A stretch of DNA of 64,000 bases from Cymodocea nodosa. Taxonomy: Eukaryota > Streptophyta > Magnoliopsida > Alismatales > Cymodoceaceae. Below are positions 1 to 9,708 of the stretch, piece after piece. The stretch is taken from the NCBI GenBank assembly GCA_036874045.1, contig CM072343.1, forward strand, positions 9,878,001-9,942,000. Direction: 5' to 3'. Positions within the stretch are counted from its first letter, which is position 1; every line of letters starts with the position of its first letter. The position numbers and the translations under genes are program-made. The notes below the pieces were generated by a model. The model was not told the DNA's origin and ran no database searches. It was given only the letters and a program-made list of their open reading frames with translations.

Positions 1-1001
1 AGTTTATGTTAGGCAACCACCTGGTTTTGCTGATGTTGATTTTCCTAAGCATGTTTACAAATTGAAGAAGGCCTTGTATGGGTTGAAACAAGCTCTGAGA
101 GCTTGGTATGATAGGCTGAAATCCTTTCTGTTAGATAATGGTTTTTCTATTGGTAAGGTTGACAATACTTTATTCTTTAAGAAAAATCATCTAGGTTTGT
201 TAGTTGTTCAGATTTATGTAGATGATATCATTTTTGGAGCAACTAATGAGATTTTAAGTAATAAGTTTGCAGATCAGATGAAAAATCAGTTTGAGTTGAG
301 TTTAATGGGTGAGTTGACTTTCTTTCTAGGATTGCAGATTAAACAAGTTGAAAAAGGAATTTTTGTATATCAAGAGAAATATACAAAGCAACTTTTAGAA
401 AAATTTGGAATGAGTAACATTGAGTTCATCAATTAAATTGGATAAAGATGAATCTGGACCAACTGTTGATATTACTAAATATAGAGGAATGATAGGTTCT
501 CTTCTTTATTTAACTGCTTCTAGACCTAATATCATGTTCAATGTTTGTACTTATGCTCATTTTCAAGCTCAACCAAAAGAATCTCACCTATCTGTAGTTA
601 AAAGGATAATGAAATACCTACAAGGAACTTCAAATTTTGGTTTAATGTATTTCAAAGATAGCAGTTTGGATCTAATTGGATATAGTGATGTTGATTATGC
701 TGGAATTCTTTGGATGAAACAAACTATGAAAGATTATGGAATTACATATGGAAAAAATCCTATTAATTGTGACAATAATAGTGTAATAAGTTTGTCAAAG
801 AACCTTGTGTTGCACTCTCGAGCAAAACATATTGAGATAAGATACCATTTTTTGAGAGATAATGTTATGAAGGATAACATTGAGCTAAATTTTGTTTCTA
901 CTCATGAGTAGTTGGCAAATATTTTTACAAAGCCTCTTGAGGAAAAACAGTTTATCAAATTGAGAAGAGATTTAGGAATATGCTGCCTAAATGATTTTTA
1001 G
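1..1001 (+). pseudogene. Ty1/copia pol, 3' part (RT end and RNase H), Sirevirus-like
   Basis: The window opens inside a copia reverse transcriptase, read in frame from base 2. Visible landmarks are [20 protein letters not shown] near 62-121, the catalytic YVDDIIFG near 214-237 and the [14 protein letters not shown] block near 299-340. A frameshift near 420-436 moves the reading into another frame, where [15 protein letters not shown] and the RNase H region follow. RNase H is damaged: DYAG at about 702 runs directly into ILWMKQTM, so roughly 45 residues seen in the related - strand element (including the STTEAKY block) are missing. A TAG at 909-911 interrupts the C-terminal end, which closes with LGICCLNDF and a stop at 999-1001. 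The 5' half of the element lies outside the window. It is a dead retrotransposon remnant, and the family call is firm. Confidence 0.93.
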
Positions 1002-2279
1002 CTTTACCTACTATCTTTTATCTTTTATTTCTTTTATATTTACTTCACCATCTTATTTTCTATTATTTGTTTTAATTATATTGAGTTAGTTTGATAATCT
1101 ATTTTTGTCTAATTCTTATTTTGAGTTATTTCTTGAGAATATTTACAAATTATTTTTCTTCAAATTTTAAAACAAAAACATCTCTACCAACACTCTTCTT
1201 GAGATGATTTTCTACTGAGTTTATAAGTTACAATGATTTCTTACATCTATATTAAAATCAACTCAGATTAATTCATTAAAATTACTGAAGGCTTCTGCTC
1301 CACAAATAGAATAATGTCCATATGACACTTAGAATGGGGGCCTAAGTCTGAAAAATAGCCAAGTTACCTTAATTAATTCAATGATTGTATTCCTATTTGC
1401 TAGACTGAATGTTTCATGATTAGAAAATTTAGAAGTGTTTAATATGTGAGGGTGAAAAACAAGGAAAAGTGGCTAGAAGCAATAAGACTCAAGATATTTA
1501 ACTTGACCTTGTCCAAATGTTTTTAACTTTCTACACTTTCCATTCTTTTCAGTATTGCAAAGTGATTGCCATTGTTTAAAAAAAAAAAAAAAAAATTGGA
1601 ATGTTTGTTGCAAAGAGCAACCAACACCAATATTGTTTTTAAAAAAAAAAACCTCCGATTATGGCTATGCAGTACTGACAGTTTCATAATTCTCAAAGAC
1701 CTTCTTTTCCTCTTAGTTAATTACATAACAGACATGGTTAAGGGGAAATATACCTTAGGGTTGCTTCATGGAAATTTCAAACTGGCCAGAGAGAACATAT
1801 TAAATGTGTCTGAATTTTTCTATTCTAAAAACATTAAGTTCTAGCACTGAAGTTTATAAAAACTGATTTCTTTAAGGTTAATAAGGTGAACCATAGGATC
1901 AAGTCCTTATGCTAAGTGAAATGTGTTATTTATCTTAATGTGGAGCCTTGAATAATTTAGTAAATCTCACATAATTAAAATTTTTAAAAAAAAAACAAAA
2001 AAAAATTTCTTAGTCAAGAACTACATATATATATATTTATATCAATATATCTAATCAAAAAATAATAATAATAATAATAATATAAAATAAAAACATTATA
2101 AAAATACAAATACCTCAACAAAATTATTTTTTTGCTGATTTCTTTTATTCATATATTTAGAGGGAGTTTATTCTTTTGATATGTTTGATTTTCTCAATTT
2201 TAAGATTTTTTTTCAGCATATTTTTAGGGGGAGTTATTTTCTTTACCTAGTTGGGTGCTAGTAACCGTTGGAGAGTTAG
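1002..2279 (+). other. Non-coding region between copia pol and env-like ORF
   Basis: There is no supported gene. The stretch is AT-rich with homopolymer A runs (about 1579-1595 and 1640-1650), an AT run near 2025-2040 and an AAT microsatellite near 2060-2083. A polypurine tract TTAGGGGGAGTT sits near 2224-2235, and a weaker AGAGGGAGTT near 2160. Repeated PPT-like tracts downstream of pol are an established Sirevirus trait. A 92-codon reading frame at 1566-1844 begins in a poly-A run and looks like chance. Confidence 0.6.
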
Positions 2280-2559
2280 TCCTTTTGTCTTAAGGGTTTT
2301 TCGGACAGTTAAGTTGTAACTATCCGAAAACTTCTTAGTTTTCGGTAAGTTACTATCTTGTGCCTTATTTCTTTTTTGGACAGTTATCTTGTAACTATCC
2401 GAAAATTCTTTTCTTTCAGTAAGTTAGGCCTCTAACTCACCGATCTCTAGAACTTTTCGATTTTTATAAGCTTTTGGAGGGTTATCTTCTCACTCTATCT
2501 TAACCTTCCGTCTCTCAAATCCTTCGTCTGCTTCATCCCTTTTTCGCGCCTCCTCCTTC
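2280..2559 (+). promoter_or_regulatory. Box-1 inverted-repeat cluster and TATA-like leader ahead of the env-like ORF
   Basis: Copies of GGACAGTTA..TAACTATCCGAAAA occur near 2303-2330 and again near 2380-2405. Related TTCGGTAAGTTA and TAACTCACCGAT pieces run to about 2445. They are followed by a TATA-like TTTTTATAAGC near 2462-2472 and a pyrimidine-rich leader up to the ATG at 2560. The order box array, TATA, leader, ATG matches what precedes ORFs elsewhere in this window. A promoter role is inferred; no transcript data exist here. Confidence 0.45.
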
Positions 2560-4737
2560 ATGGCTGCATCTGGTTGTTTCCCTGCCCTCTCTCTGCAAGT
2601 GCAAGAACAACGGATTCACAGAATCGAACAAGATCTCCAGACAAGTATGGAAGATCTTTCTCCTAAACAAGTTCAACAAATTATTTCTACCAGAGAAGAG
2701 GTTATTGATATTGAGTCAGTATATGGCACTTCAGAAATAGTTACTTAGTTATTATGTTTGGAGAAATAGTTGTCTATTTTTCATAAACTTTGTCCTATTA
2801 CCACTGGTGTTAAAAGTAGAAAACAGTTGAAAACCAAGCAGCCTTCCTCGAGAAAATCCACCAAAACCTCTATTAGTCATAAGAAACTAAAGACTACTTC
2901 TACCTATGCTTCATAGAGCAGTAAAACAGATTGTGTTGATTCTAGGGTTTCTAAGGATTCTTTTTCAGATGACGAAGACATATTTACTGCCAAAGTGGAC
3001 TCCTTAGAACCTCAATTTAAATCTGTTTATGAGGCTTATGTTAGCCAATTTTTGAATGCTTTTGAGGATACTAGGGCATCTAAAAAATGAGCACTGCATA
3101 TGGCCCTACATTTACAAGATACTCTAGTTAGGAGGAGAACTCAAGCATTATTGCATAAACTTAGTGAGCAACCAGGAATTAAGATTCAAGAGCCTACAGA
3201 GCCTGCTTGTCTTCATGATTTTTCTGATATGGTAGAGAAGAAGAAATCAATGGCTGAACCTGAATTATTTTTGCCCTAGAAAGGAATTGATTTCAGGCAT
3301 GTGGTTGGCCGTGCATATCCTCCAATTCCTGAGTTATGTATTGGAATTCTACACCAAATTGCTCCTAGTCCTTCTCATTTGATCTCCTTAGCTAGTCAAA
3401 TTTTGCCTACAGTTGTCTCCTCTCCCATTCCATCTACTTCATTTACTTACTTTAAGAGAAGAAAGAAAACCCTTTCTTCTCATCCGAGTTTTGCTCAATC
3501 TTTGCTTGTATATAGAGAAGAATTCACACCTCCTCCTCCTCCATCTGATGTTGAATCTCATCCAATTCCTTCACCTCACACTCAAATGGTGATACACGGA
3601 TTGTATGAAGATTTAGGTTTTGTCTTTGCTCCTCAATCTCCTCCTCCTTCTTCAAACCCTCCTACAGATGAAAATCCAAAGGTTGAAGTCAATTTTTCTT
3701 TAGACATCCCTACAGATGTATATTATTTCAAATCTTCTGCAGCTAGGGATCTCTATTTCAATAAATATCAAGGCATGAAAATCATTTACAGTAGACCTGT
3801 AAATTTTAAAGGAATGGATTCGATTCATAGTCTGCTAATTCATCAAGGGCTTTTAGGTCTTATTTCTTCTCCCTCGGGGTTATCTACTTTTGAAGACCTA
3901 ATTCCCCTTTTCTACTCTAACCTTGAGATATTTCCTCATTTTTGTCTCCTGCACCTCCAAAATCAAACAATAAGAATTGATGGAGATTTTTTGGAGAATC
4001 TGTTTAAAATACCATCTTCTAGTATAAATATTGTTCTTTCTCCATTAGAGCTTGGGTGGTAGGAATTAGAGATAAATAAATTGATTGGAAAAACTCTTGA
4101 TAGAAAATTCAAGTTGGTAAAGACTACAGATCTAAATGGTATGGCCTAGATGATTGCTACAATTCTGTCTACCTCTATATTTCAAAAGATTGGCCATGCA
4201 GATGAATTGGAAAGGAAAGTCTACCAAGCCACTTATGCTGTGATGGCTGGTATCAAGGTTAACTAGGCAAAAGTTATTATTGCTCAGATTTCTCATCTGT
4301 AAAGTTTTCTATACTATGAAGATTTTATTTATCATCTGATGGCCAGATACAATGATTTATCAGACAAGCCTCTGAAATCCATTAAAAGAAGAGTATTACA
4401 ACTTAAGGATCTTTAGAGAATGTCATCTTCTGATCTGGTTGAGTTGCCCTCTCATTTTCAACTATCTACAACTCAGAATTCAACTTCTCCTTCTATAGAG
4501 CATCCACCTTCTGTTGTACCTCCTTCTGTAGAACATCCACCTCCTACAGCACCTCCTCCAGCTCTAGTAGCTTCATTTTTAGTAGTTGACAGTTCTGAGA
4601 CCCTCCTAAAATAGAATGAGCTTCTACTTCAGCATAATCAGATGCTTTTAGATCAAGTGGCTCATTTAGAACAACTTCTAAGAGAGAGGGATAACTTAAT
4701 TCAAGAATTGTTACAGAAATAGTCAACAACACCTTAA
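2560..4737 (+). pseudogene. Decayed env-like / plant-transposon-protein ORF of a Sirevirus-type element
   Basis: A single reading frame runs from ATG 2560 to 4737 with about twelve in-frame stops and no frameshift. About ten of the stops are TAG, for example 2746, 4060, 4147, 4264, 4414, 4612 and 4720. The N-terminus has a short heptad-like stretch. The middle is proline/serine-rich (about 3520-3700). It is followed by a conserved block, FEDLIPLFYSNLEIF, near 3890-3940, that resembles the ENLVPCFYANQ region of the gypsy ORF at 31279-33526. The last about 40 codons look like a coiled coil (LEQLLRERDNLIQELLQK). Position between pol and the 3' LTR matches the env-like ORF known in Sireviruses. 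I see no convincing signal peptide or fusion segment, so an envelope function is not supported. A match to the 'putative plant transposon protein' family is likely but unconfirmed. Confidence 0.6.
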
Positions 4738-4877
4738 TTTGTTTTTTTTTTTTTTTCCTTTGATGTAATTTTCATTTTTTATGTATCCCTATTGTTCTTA
4801 CTCTTGAATCAATAAAATTACATTTTATTTATCTTTGAGTATTCATCATTTAATTGTCTCCACTTTTTAATTCTAAC

Positions 4878-4930
4878 AAAGGGGGAGAATATATCTATTT
4901 ACAATTTTGTTATCATCAAAAAGGGGGAGA
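4878..4930 (+). other. Double polypurine tract before the 3' LTR
   Basis: AAAGGGGGAGA occurs at 4878-4888 and AAAAAGGGGGAGA at 4918-4930. The second is separated by one base from the LTR start TGTTAGTTC at 4932. In LTR elements this tract primes plus-strand DNA synthesis, and repeated copies are a Sirevirus hallmark. Confidence 0.85.
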
Positions 4931-4931
4931 T

Positions 4932-6669
4932 TGTTAGTTCATTTATTTTATCAATTAATTTGGATGATGAAAAATGTGTGGTATAATTATTTGTACCATA
5001 TATTAGATGTCTTTTTACTCAAATGAATTTTGGCTAACTACTTTGTTCTCAAAATCTTTTAAATTAGATTTCGATAGGTTATTTTGTCTATAGTGTATTG
5101 ATTAGAGAGTTATTTTATAAGTCACCGAACAAAATAGGACAAATCGGATGGTTATGTCTCTCTCTCCTGGCTTTTCAGACGGTTATATCAGTAACTATCC
5201 GAAAAGTATTTATCTTCGCTGAGTTACGTCTTTTTATGTCCGGATATGATTTTTTTATGGTAAGTCTTCAAAATCCCTTTGGTTTTGGATAGTTAAGGTT
5301 TTTATTCTGAAGAGCTAGCTGTTTCTCTGTTTTTAATATATTTTCGGTTACTTTCTTCTAAAGGACACATGTTAGTCTCTCATCGTTTGACTTAAGTGAC
5401 TTTTTGGAAGGTTACGGAATAACTATCCGAAAACTCTTAAGAATCAGAGAGTTATCTTCAGTAAGTATCTGAAAACAATTTTAAGCTTCAGATGGTTGAG
5501 TTTTCAATTATTTTTTGACTTAAGTGACTTTACGGAAGGTTACCTATGTAACTATCCAAAATGACTTAAGGATTGGAGAGTTATCTTTATAAGTATCTGA
5601 AACATGTCCACTCTATCGGATAGTTTATTTTTTAATATTTTATAACACTGTTTCTGAAGGACACGTGTTTCATTTTTTATACATGACTTAAGTAGTCTTT
5701 CGGTATGTTAGTTCTATCTATCCGAAATGATTTTGAGTTTCAACAGGTTATCTGTTTAAGTCTTCGATTTTCTGAAAGCCTCCAAAGATTTTATTTTTAC
5801 AGAAACTGCAACTATTATTAATTGACTAATCTTTGTGGCAAGATATCTTTTAATTGCAAATCTCAACTTTATTATGATTGAAGGTTGCCAGAAATGAATT
5901 CCTACATAAGGCATCTAACCATTTCAGAATTCTTTCCACTTATGCAAATCTCGAAGGAAAAATAAAAAGGATTTTTGCAGAAAACAAAAAGTTACACACA
6001 CAGAATTTTTCAACACTTGAGAGGAGAAATTGTCTATTTAATAATTTTGTAAACACCTTGAAGATTCGTCTGCAACAAAGTCTAGAAGATCATCAGCTAT
6101 AGATCAATCAAGAAATCTCCTTAGAGCTTCTATGTCAACTCTTCATAGGAGTTGATCTAGTGTTGTGTGTCGTTTTCATTTTGAGTCAGTGACTCCTGGT
6201 TTTAAATTGTCTTCTCGTTTACTTGAAAACCTTAACTCACAAGGGTGTTGTGAGTATACCTTCACAAGGTTGGGGCCTTGGTGAAGAGAGTGAAGTGTGA
6301 TACTTCACTTACTCAAGATTGGGGAATTGACTACACAAAGTTGGTTCTTTGTGTGAAGTTTTTGTTTAGCCTTTTAAAAACATCTGTAAGGTTGTTACTT
6401 AGCCTACAAAAGTAACTTGTTTAAGGTTTATGCTTAGCCTTAAAAGCACTTAGTGGAATTCTCGAGGTTGTGGCCTTGAGGAGTGGACTACCTAGTTTGG
6501 GGAATCACTATAAATCTCTTTGTGTTTACTTTCTACACTACAAGTTTAATTCCAGAATCAAGTAATCAGGGTTCATTAGTGTCAATAGCTTCCAAAGTTC
6601 TTAAAAGCAAAATAAATTTTATTAGGACACTATTCACCCCCCCCTCTAGTGTGCCATTCTATCCTTTCA
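4932..6669 (+). repeat. 3' LTR of the first copia (Sirevirus-like) element
   Basis: The LTR begins TGTTAGTTC directly after the polypurine tract and is judged to end ..TATCCTTTCA at 6669, just before a different 3' region starts. The first third carries Box-1 repeats (GTAACTATCCGAAAAG near 5190-5206, GGTTACGGAATAACTATCC near 5411-5430, and further copies to about 5730). Units are joined by GACTTAAG. A TATA-like CACTATAAATC lies near 6506-6516, and the C-rich CACCCCCCCCTCTAGTGTG tract near 6637-6655 is like that in the other copia LTRs here. The 3' boundary is inferred from the change of sequence, since no second copy of this LTR is in the window. Short ORFs inside (5098-5292, 5878-6102) are not supported as genes. 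Confidence 0.75.
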
Positions 6670-6963
6670 GTTTTTACACTATGTAATCATCTTTTTGATT
6701 AATGACAAAAAAGGGAAGATGATTATGAGTTTAAATGTATATGTTAAAAAGGGGGAGATGATTATGTGTTCATTGAAATTTTTCTGAAAGTTTTACTTTT
6801 GTGAGATGATTTTTACACAAACAATAGAAATAAGCTTAAGTGAACTTAAGTTAACAAACTTGTTTGTTGAATTAAAACCTAACTCGATGGAGGTGCTTCA
6901 TTGAGTTAAACATATTTCATAATTAATTTAATATGATTTTGTCATCATCAAAAAGGGGGAGAT
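6670..6963 (+). other. 3' end region of a second copia element with polypurine tracts
   Basis: No gene is present. It contains ACAAAAAAGGGAAGATG near 6704-6720, AAAAAGGGGGAGATG at 6746-6760 and AAAAAGGGGGAGA at 6950-6962. The last is separated by one base from TGTTGAG at 6964. The pol that should precede it is absent, so the element was cut when the neighbouring LTR came to lie beside it. Confidence 0.7.
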
Positions 6964-7279
6964 TGTTGAGTAGTTTGTTTTGATGATGTGTGCTAAATGA
7001 ATGTAATCATATTTACCCAATTATTGTTGTTTGTGAAAGTAAATTAAGAGCATCAATTAATACAAAAAAAGTTAACTGATATAAATACTTATCTGTATTG
7101 GATCTGAACTTATGCTAAGTTAAATAACTAGTCGTTAAGTTATACTAACTTTCATTTAACTAAACATTAAGTTAATGTGTGTTTTTATTGTAAAGCATGA
7201 TATGTTTTAAAGTTACATTTTCTATATCATGTATAGTGTACATTAAGACAACTCGTTGAGTTAGTGCTTTATTTGTAAA
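6964..7279 (+). repeat. 5' part of a TGTTGAG-type copia LTR (family S1), truncated
   Basis: It starts TGTTGAGTAGTTTG after the PPT and matches, in opposite orientation, the LTR at 13561-14335 over its whole length. It carries Box-2 motifs (GTCGTTAAGTTATAC near 7130, AACTCGTTGAGTTAG near 7250-7264). It is cut at 7279/7280, where the - strand copia LTR begins. Confidence 0.75.
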
Positions 7280-7768
7280 TGTTAGGACCTTAAGGCTTAC
7301 CAAAGGAGGGGTGAATGGTAATAATTCATTTCTTAACCTTTTAGAAGTAGTTTAATGTAAAGAGATAGCAAGCACACAATAAAAGGATTCACAGAGAGAT
7401 TTTTAGGTAGTTCACCACTAACGGCTAGTCCACCCCCAAGGGATACTTGGGCTTCACTAAACTCTTGCAAACTTACAAGCACTTGCTTTAAGGTTTAAGC
7501 AAGAACCAACCAACCATTCACTTGAGCTTCCTTGTCAAAGTTTCAATCAATCCTTTCTCTGAAGTTTTGATCCGTGTACTTCAATAAACACTAACTTGTG
7601 AGCAATAGAGTTGAGTGTGTGATGAGCTTTTGAAATTCAGTCTGTAAACGTTGAAGATAATTTGATCTCTAAAGCTTTTCTTCTATTGAGCTTAGTGTGA
7701 GTATGTATATGAGCAAAATGCTATCTAAATTCATTGTCTGTATCTTGTATATATACCAAACATGTGTA

Positions 7769-7980
7769 ATGATCATATTTTCTTCCAACGAATGTATTCT
7801 ACTGTACTTGATTAGACTTCAGTCCCAAATACGGTAAGCTACCGTTCAAAAAGTTATTTCAAGATGTCCTTTCGATTTCTTAACCTTTCAGATAACTTTT
7901 TGAACGGTAGCTTACCGTATTTGGGACTGAAGTCTAATCAAGTACAGTAGAATACATCCGTTGGAAGAAAATATGATCAT
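7769..7980. repeat. Near-perfect inverted repeat, 89-bp arms, 34-nt loop
   Basis: Left arm 7769-7857 and right arm 7892-7980 are reverse complements at 88 of 89 positions. The single difference is A versus G in the AACG(A/G)ATG segment. Outer ends are ATGATCAT on both sides. The arms contain ACGGTAAGCTACCG, itself a short hairpin. Read-through LTR transcription would give a long double-stranded RNA. It could instead be a miniature inverted-repeat insertion, but no target duplication flanks it. Confidence 0.9.
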
Positions 7981-8159
7981 CTCTGAAGAATATCTGTAAC
8001 TCACCGAAAGATCACTTAAACCTTTCTGCCATGTAGGATTCCAAAATATATATTGCGAGCTGTATTCAATCGGATACTTATAACTGTAACTTACCGAACA
8101 GTTATTTAACTGTCGAATAGTTGGCTACAGTAACCTTCCGTTAACTTTCCGATTGCTTT

Positions 8160-8790
8160 AATTCAGCACGTGCATAAAAGACTGACTTATGTTTCAGGTG
8201 GTTATCCCTGTAACTCACCGAAACACTTCAGGATTTCGGATAGTTATCTTTCTAACTCTTCGAAAACTTATTTGAGCTTCTCTTTGGAATTCTGCACGTT
8301 GGAAATTCAATGACTTAAGTTTCGGATAGTTAAACTATAATTCATCGAAACTCTCTTGAATGTTCGGATAGTTATCTTTCTAACTCTCTGAAATCTTATA
8401 TGAACTTCTGTCTGGAATTCTACACGTGGGAAATTCAGTGACTTAAGTTTCGGATAGTTAAATTGTAACTCACCGAAACTCTCTTTGAAATTTTGAATAG
8501 TTATCTAACTCTCTGATTTTTCCTTTAAGCTTTTGACTACTGGCTTCTCCATTCTGCACGTGCGTAATAGGATGACTTAAGTTCCGGAAAGTTATACTTG
8601 TAACTCATCGAAAAACTCGAATAGTTATCTAACTCTCCGAAAAGAAAACTCGGATAGTTATCTAACTCTCCGATGAGTCCTTTAAGCTTCCGTTCTATAT
8701 TTCTGCACGTGATTAATTTGAATGACTTAACTTTCGGATAGTTATACCTGTAACTCTCCGAAAAGTCATTTAAGCTTCCGGATAGTTAAC
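8160..8790. repeat. Five tandem G-box/Box-1 units in the LTR
   Basis: CACG(T)G-type cores begin at about 8167, 8295, 8423, 8557 and 8706, giving spacings of about 128, 128, 134 and 149 bp. Each unit reads CACGTG, about 12 bases, TGACTTAAGTTTCGGATAG, TTA, a short spacer, then TAACTCACCGAAA. CACGTG is the plant G-box core (bHLH/bZIP sites). Whether it acts as an enhancer here is inferred. Confidence 0.75.
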
Positions 8791-8987
8791 TCCTTAACTA
8801 TCCAATCATTCAATCCTTTCTTAACTATTCGATTTTCTGAAGCAGCACATTCTGAGATTTACTACAACCTGTTTGCTGCTTCGATTTGTCTGTCTTCTGA
8901 TCTTTTTGCTGTACTAACTAAACCTGATAAATACAATTCAAAACCTTACATTGATTTTTGCATTATCAAAATCTAGAGGTCCTTTCA

Positions 8988-9294
8988 ATCTCCCCCTTTT
9001 TGATAATGGCAAAAACCTTACAGTGTATTACATGTATTTCTCTCCCTATATATCTATACAAGAAAAACACATGAGGAATACAGAAATATTTCTCCCCCTA
9101 CTTTACTATAGCTTTGCTTACCAAAATATGATATTTCTCCCCCTTTTTTGCCAATTGTCTAAAAGAAGTGAGAAGTCAGATACTGAGTTGGTGGAGCAAT
9201 TTTAGTTGAGTATCAAAATGTCTAAGTTGCTGCAAAATAGAGATGTTAGTAGAACAAGATCCTAGTTGTGAGCTTGGAGAATAGAGATATGAAA
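8988..9294 (-). other. Three polypurine tracts after the - strand copia pol
   Basis: Complements of AAAGGGGGAGA-type tracts lie at 8988-9003 (next to the LTR), 9091-9100 and 9136-9149. There is no gene; a frame at 8951-9205 crosses the LTR boundary and is chance. Multiple PPTs again mark the Sirevirus lineage. Confidence 0.8.
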
Positions 9295-9708
9295 TTATAA
9301 ATCATATAAAGAACAAATCCCTAAATTTCGTCTAATATGATTAAATGCAGCTTCAGATAATGGTTTGGTAAAGATATCTGCAAGTTGTTCTTTAATAGAG
9401 ACATATTCTAAGGAAATATGACCTTTTTCAACATGGTCTCTTAAAAAGTGGTGCCTAATCTCGATATGTTTTGCTCTAGAGTGTAGAACTGTAGTTTTGG
9501 AGAGATTGATGGCACTACTGCTATCATAGTAAATAATGGTATTCTGAAAATTTAGCTTATAATCTGCTAGAGTTTGTTGCATCCATAAGATCTGTGCACA
9601 ACATAGGCCTGCTACCATATATTTAGCTTCAGTGGTGGATAGAGCTATAGAGTTTTGTTTCCTACTGAACCAAGAAATAAGTGAATGTCCAAGCAACTGA
9701 CGTCCCAC
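9295..9708 (-). pseudogene. Copia RNase H and pol C-terminus (- strand)
   Basis: This frame reads [20 protein letters not shown], then DSSSAINLSKTTVLHSRAKH and ends LGICSLYDL with a stop at 9295. These are the standard copia RNase H blocks, including the Glu of TTEAKY and the Asp of YYDSSS. It is joined to the RT frame by a frameshift near 9703-9720, where the STSGT block breaks. It is the same region that is partly deleted at 1-1001 and that survives at 60975-61411. Confidence 0.9.

Larger units (their letters stand above)
1..6669 (+). mobile_element. 5'-truncated Ty1/copia Sirevirus-type element
   Basis: Order seen: RT/RNase H end, non-coding spacer, decayed env-like ORF, two PPTs, LTR. 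All parts are on the + strand with no foreign junction between them, so they are read as one element whose 5' LTR, gag, protease and integrase lie upstream of the window. Confidence 0.75.
7280..8987 (-). repeat. 3' LTR (family S2) of the - strand copia element
   Basis: On the - strand it starts TGAAAGGACCTC immediately after the PPT (plus coordinate 8987) and ends AAGGTCCTAACA at 7280. The termini form a good TG..CA inverted repeat. The upstream half holds five G-box-containing tandem units (8160-8790) and the downstream half a large hairpin (7769-7980). Box-1 motifs are dense (TTTCGGATAGTTA, TAACTCACCGAAA). The left flank is the truncated S1 LTR, so this element inserted into, or recombined with, that LTR. 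The matching 5' LTR is not found at the other end. Confidence 0.8.

Noticed and set aside
2560..4737. True envelope glycoprotein
   Set aside because: No credible signal peptide, fusion peptide or membrane anchor; only the position after pol is env-like.
5878..6102. 74-codon ORF in the first copia LTR
   Set aside because: It reads as a coiled-coil-like peptide but lies in the LTR leader with no upstream ATG context or homolog in other LTRs.
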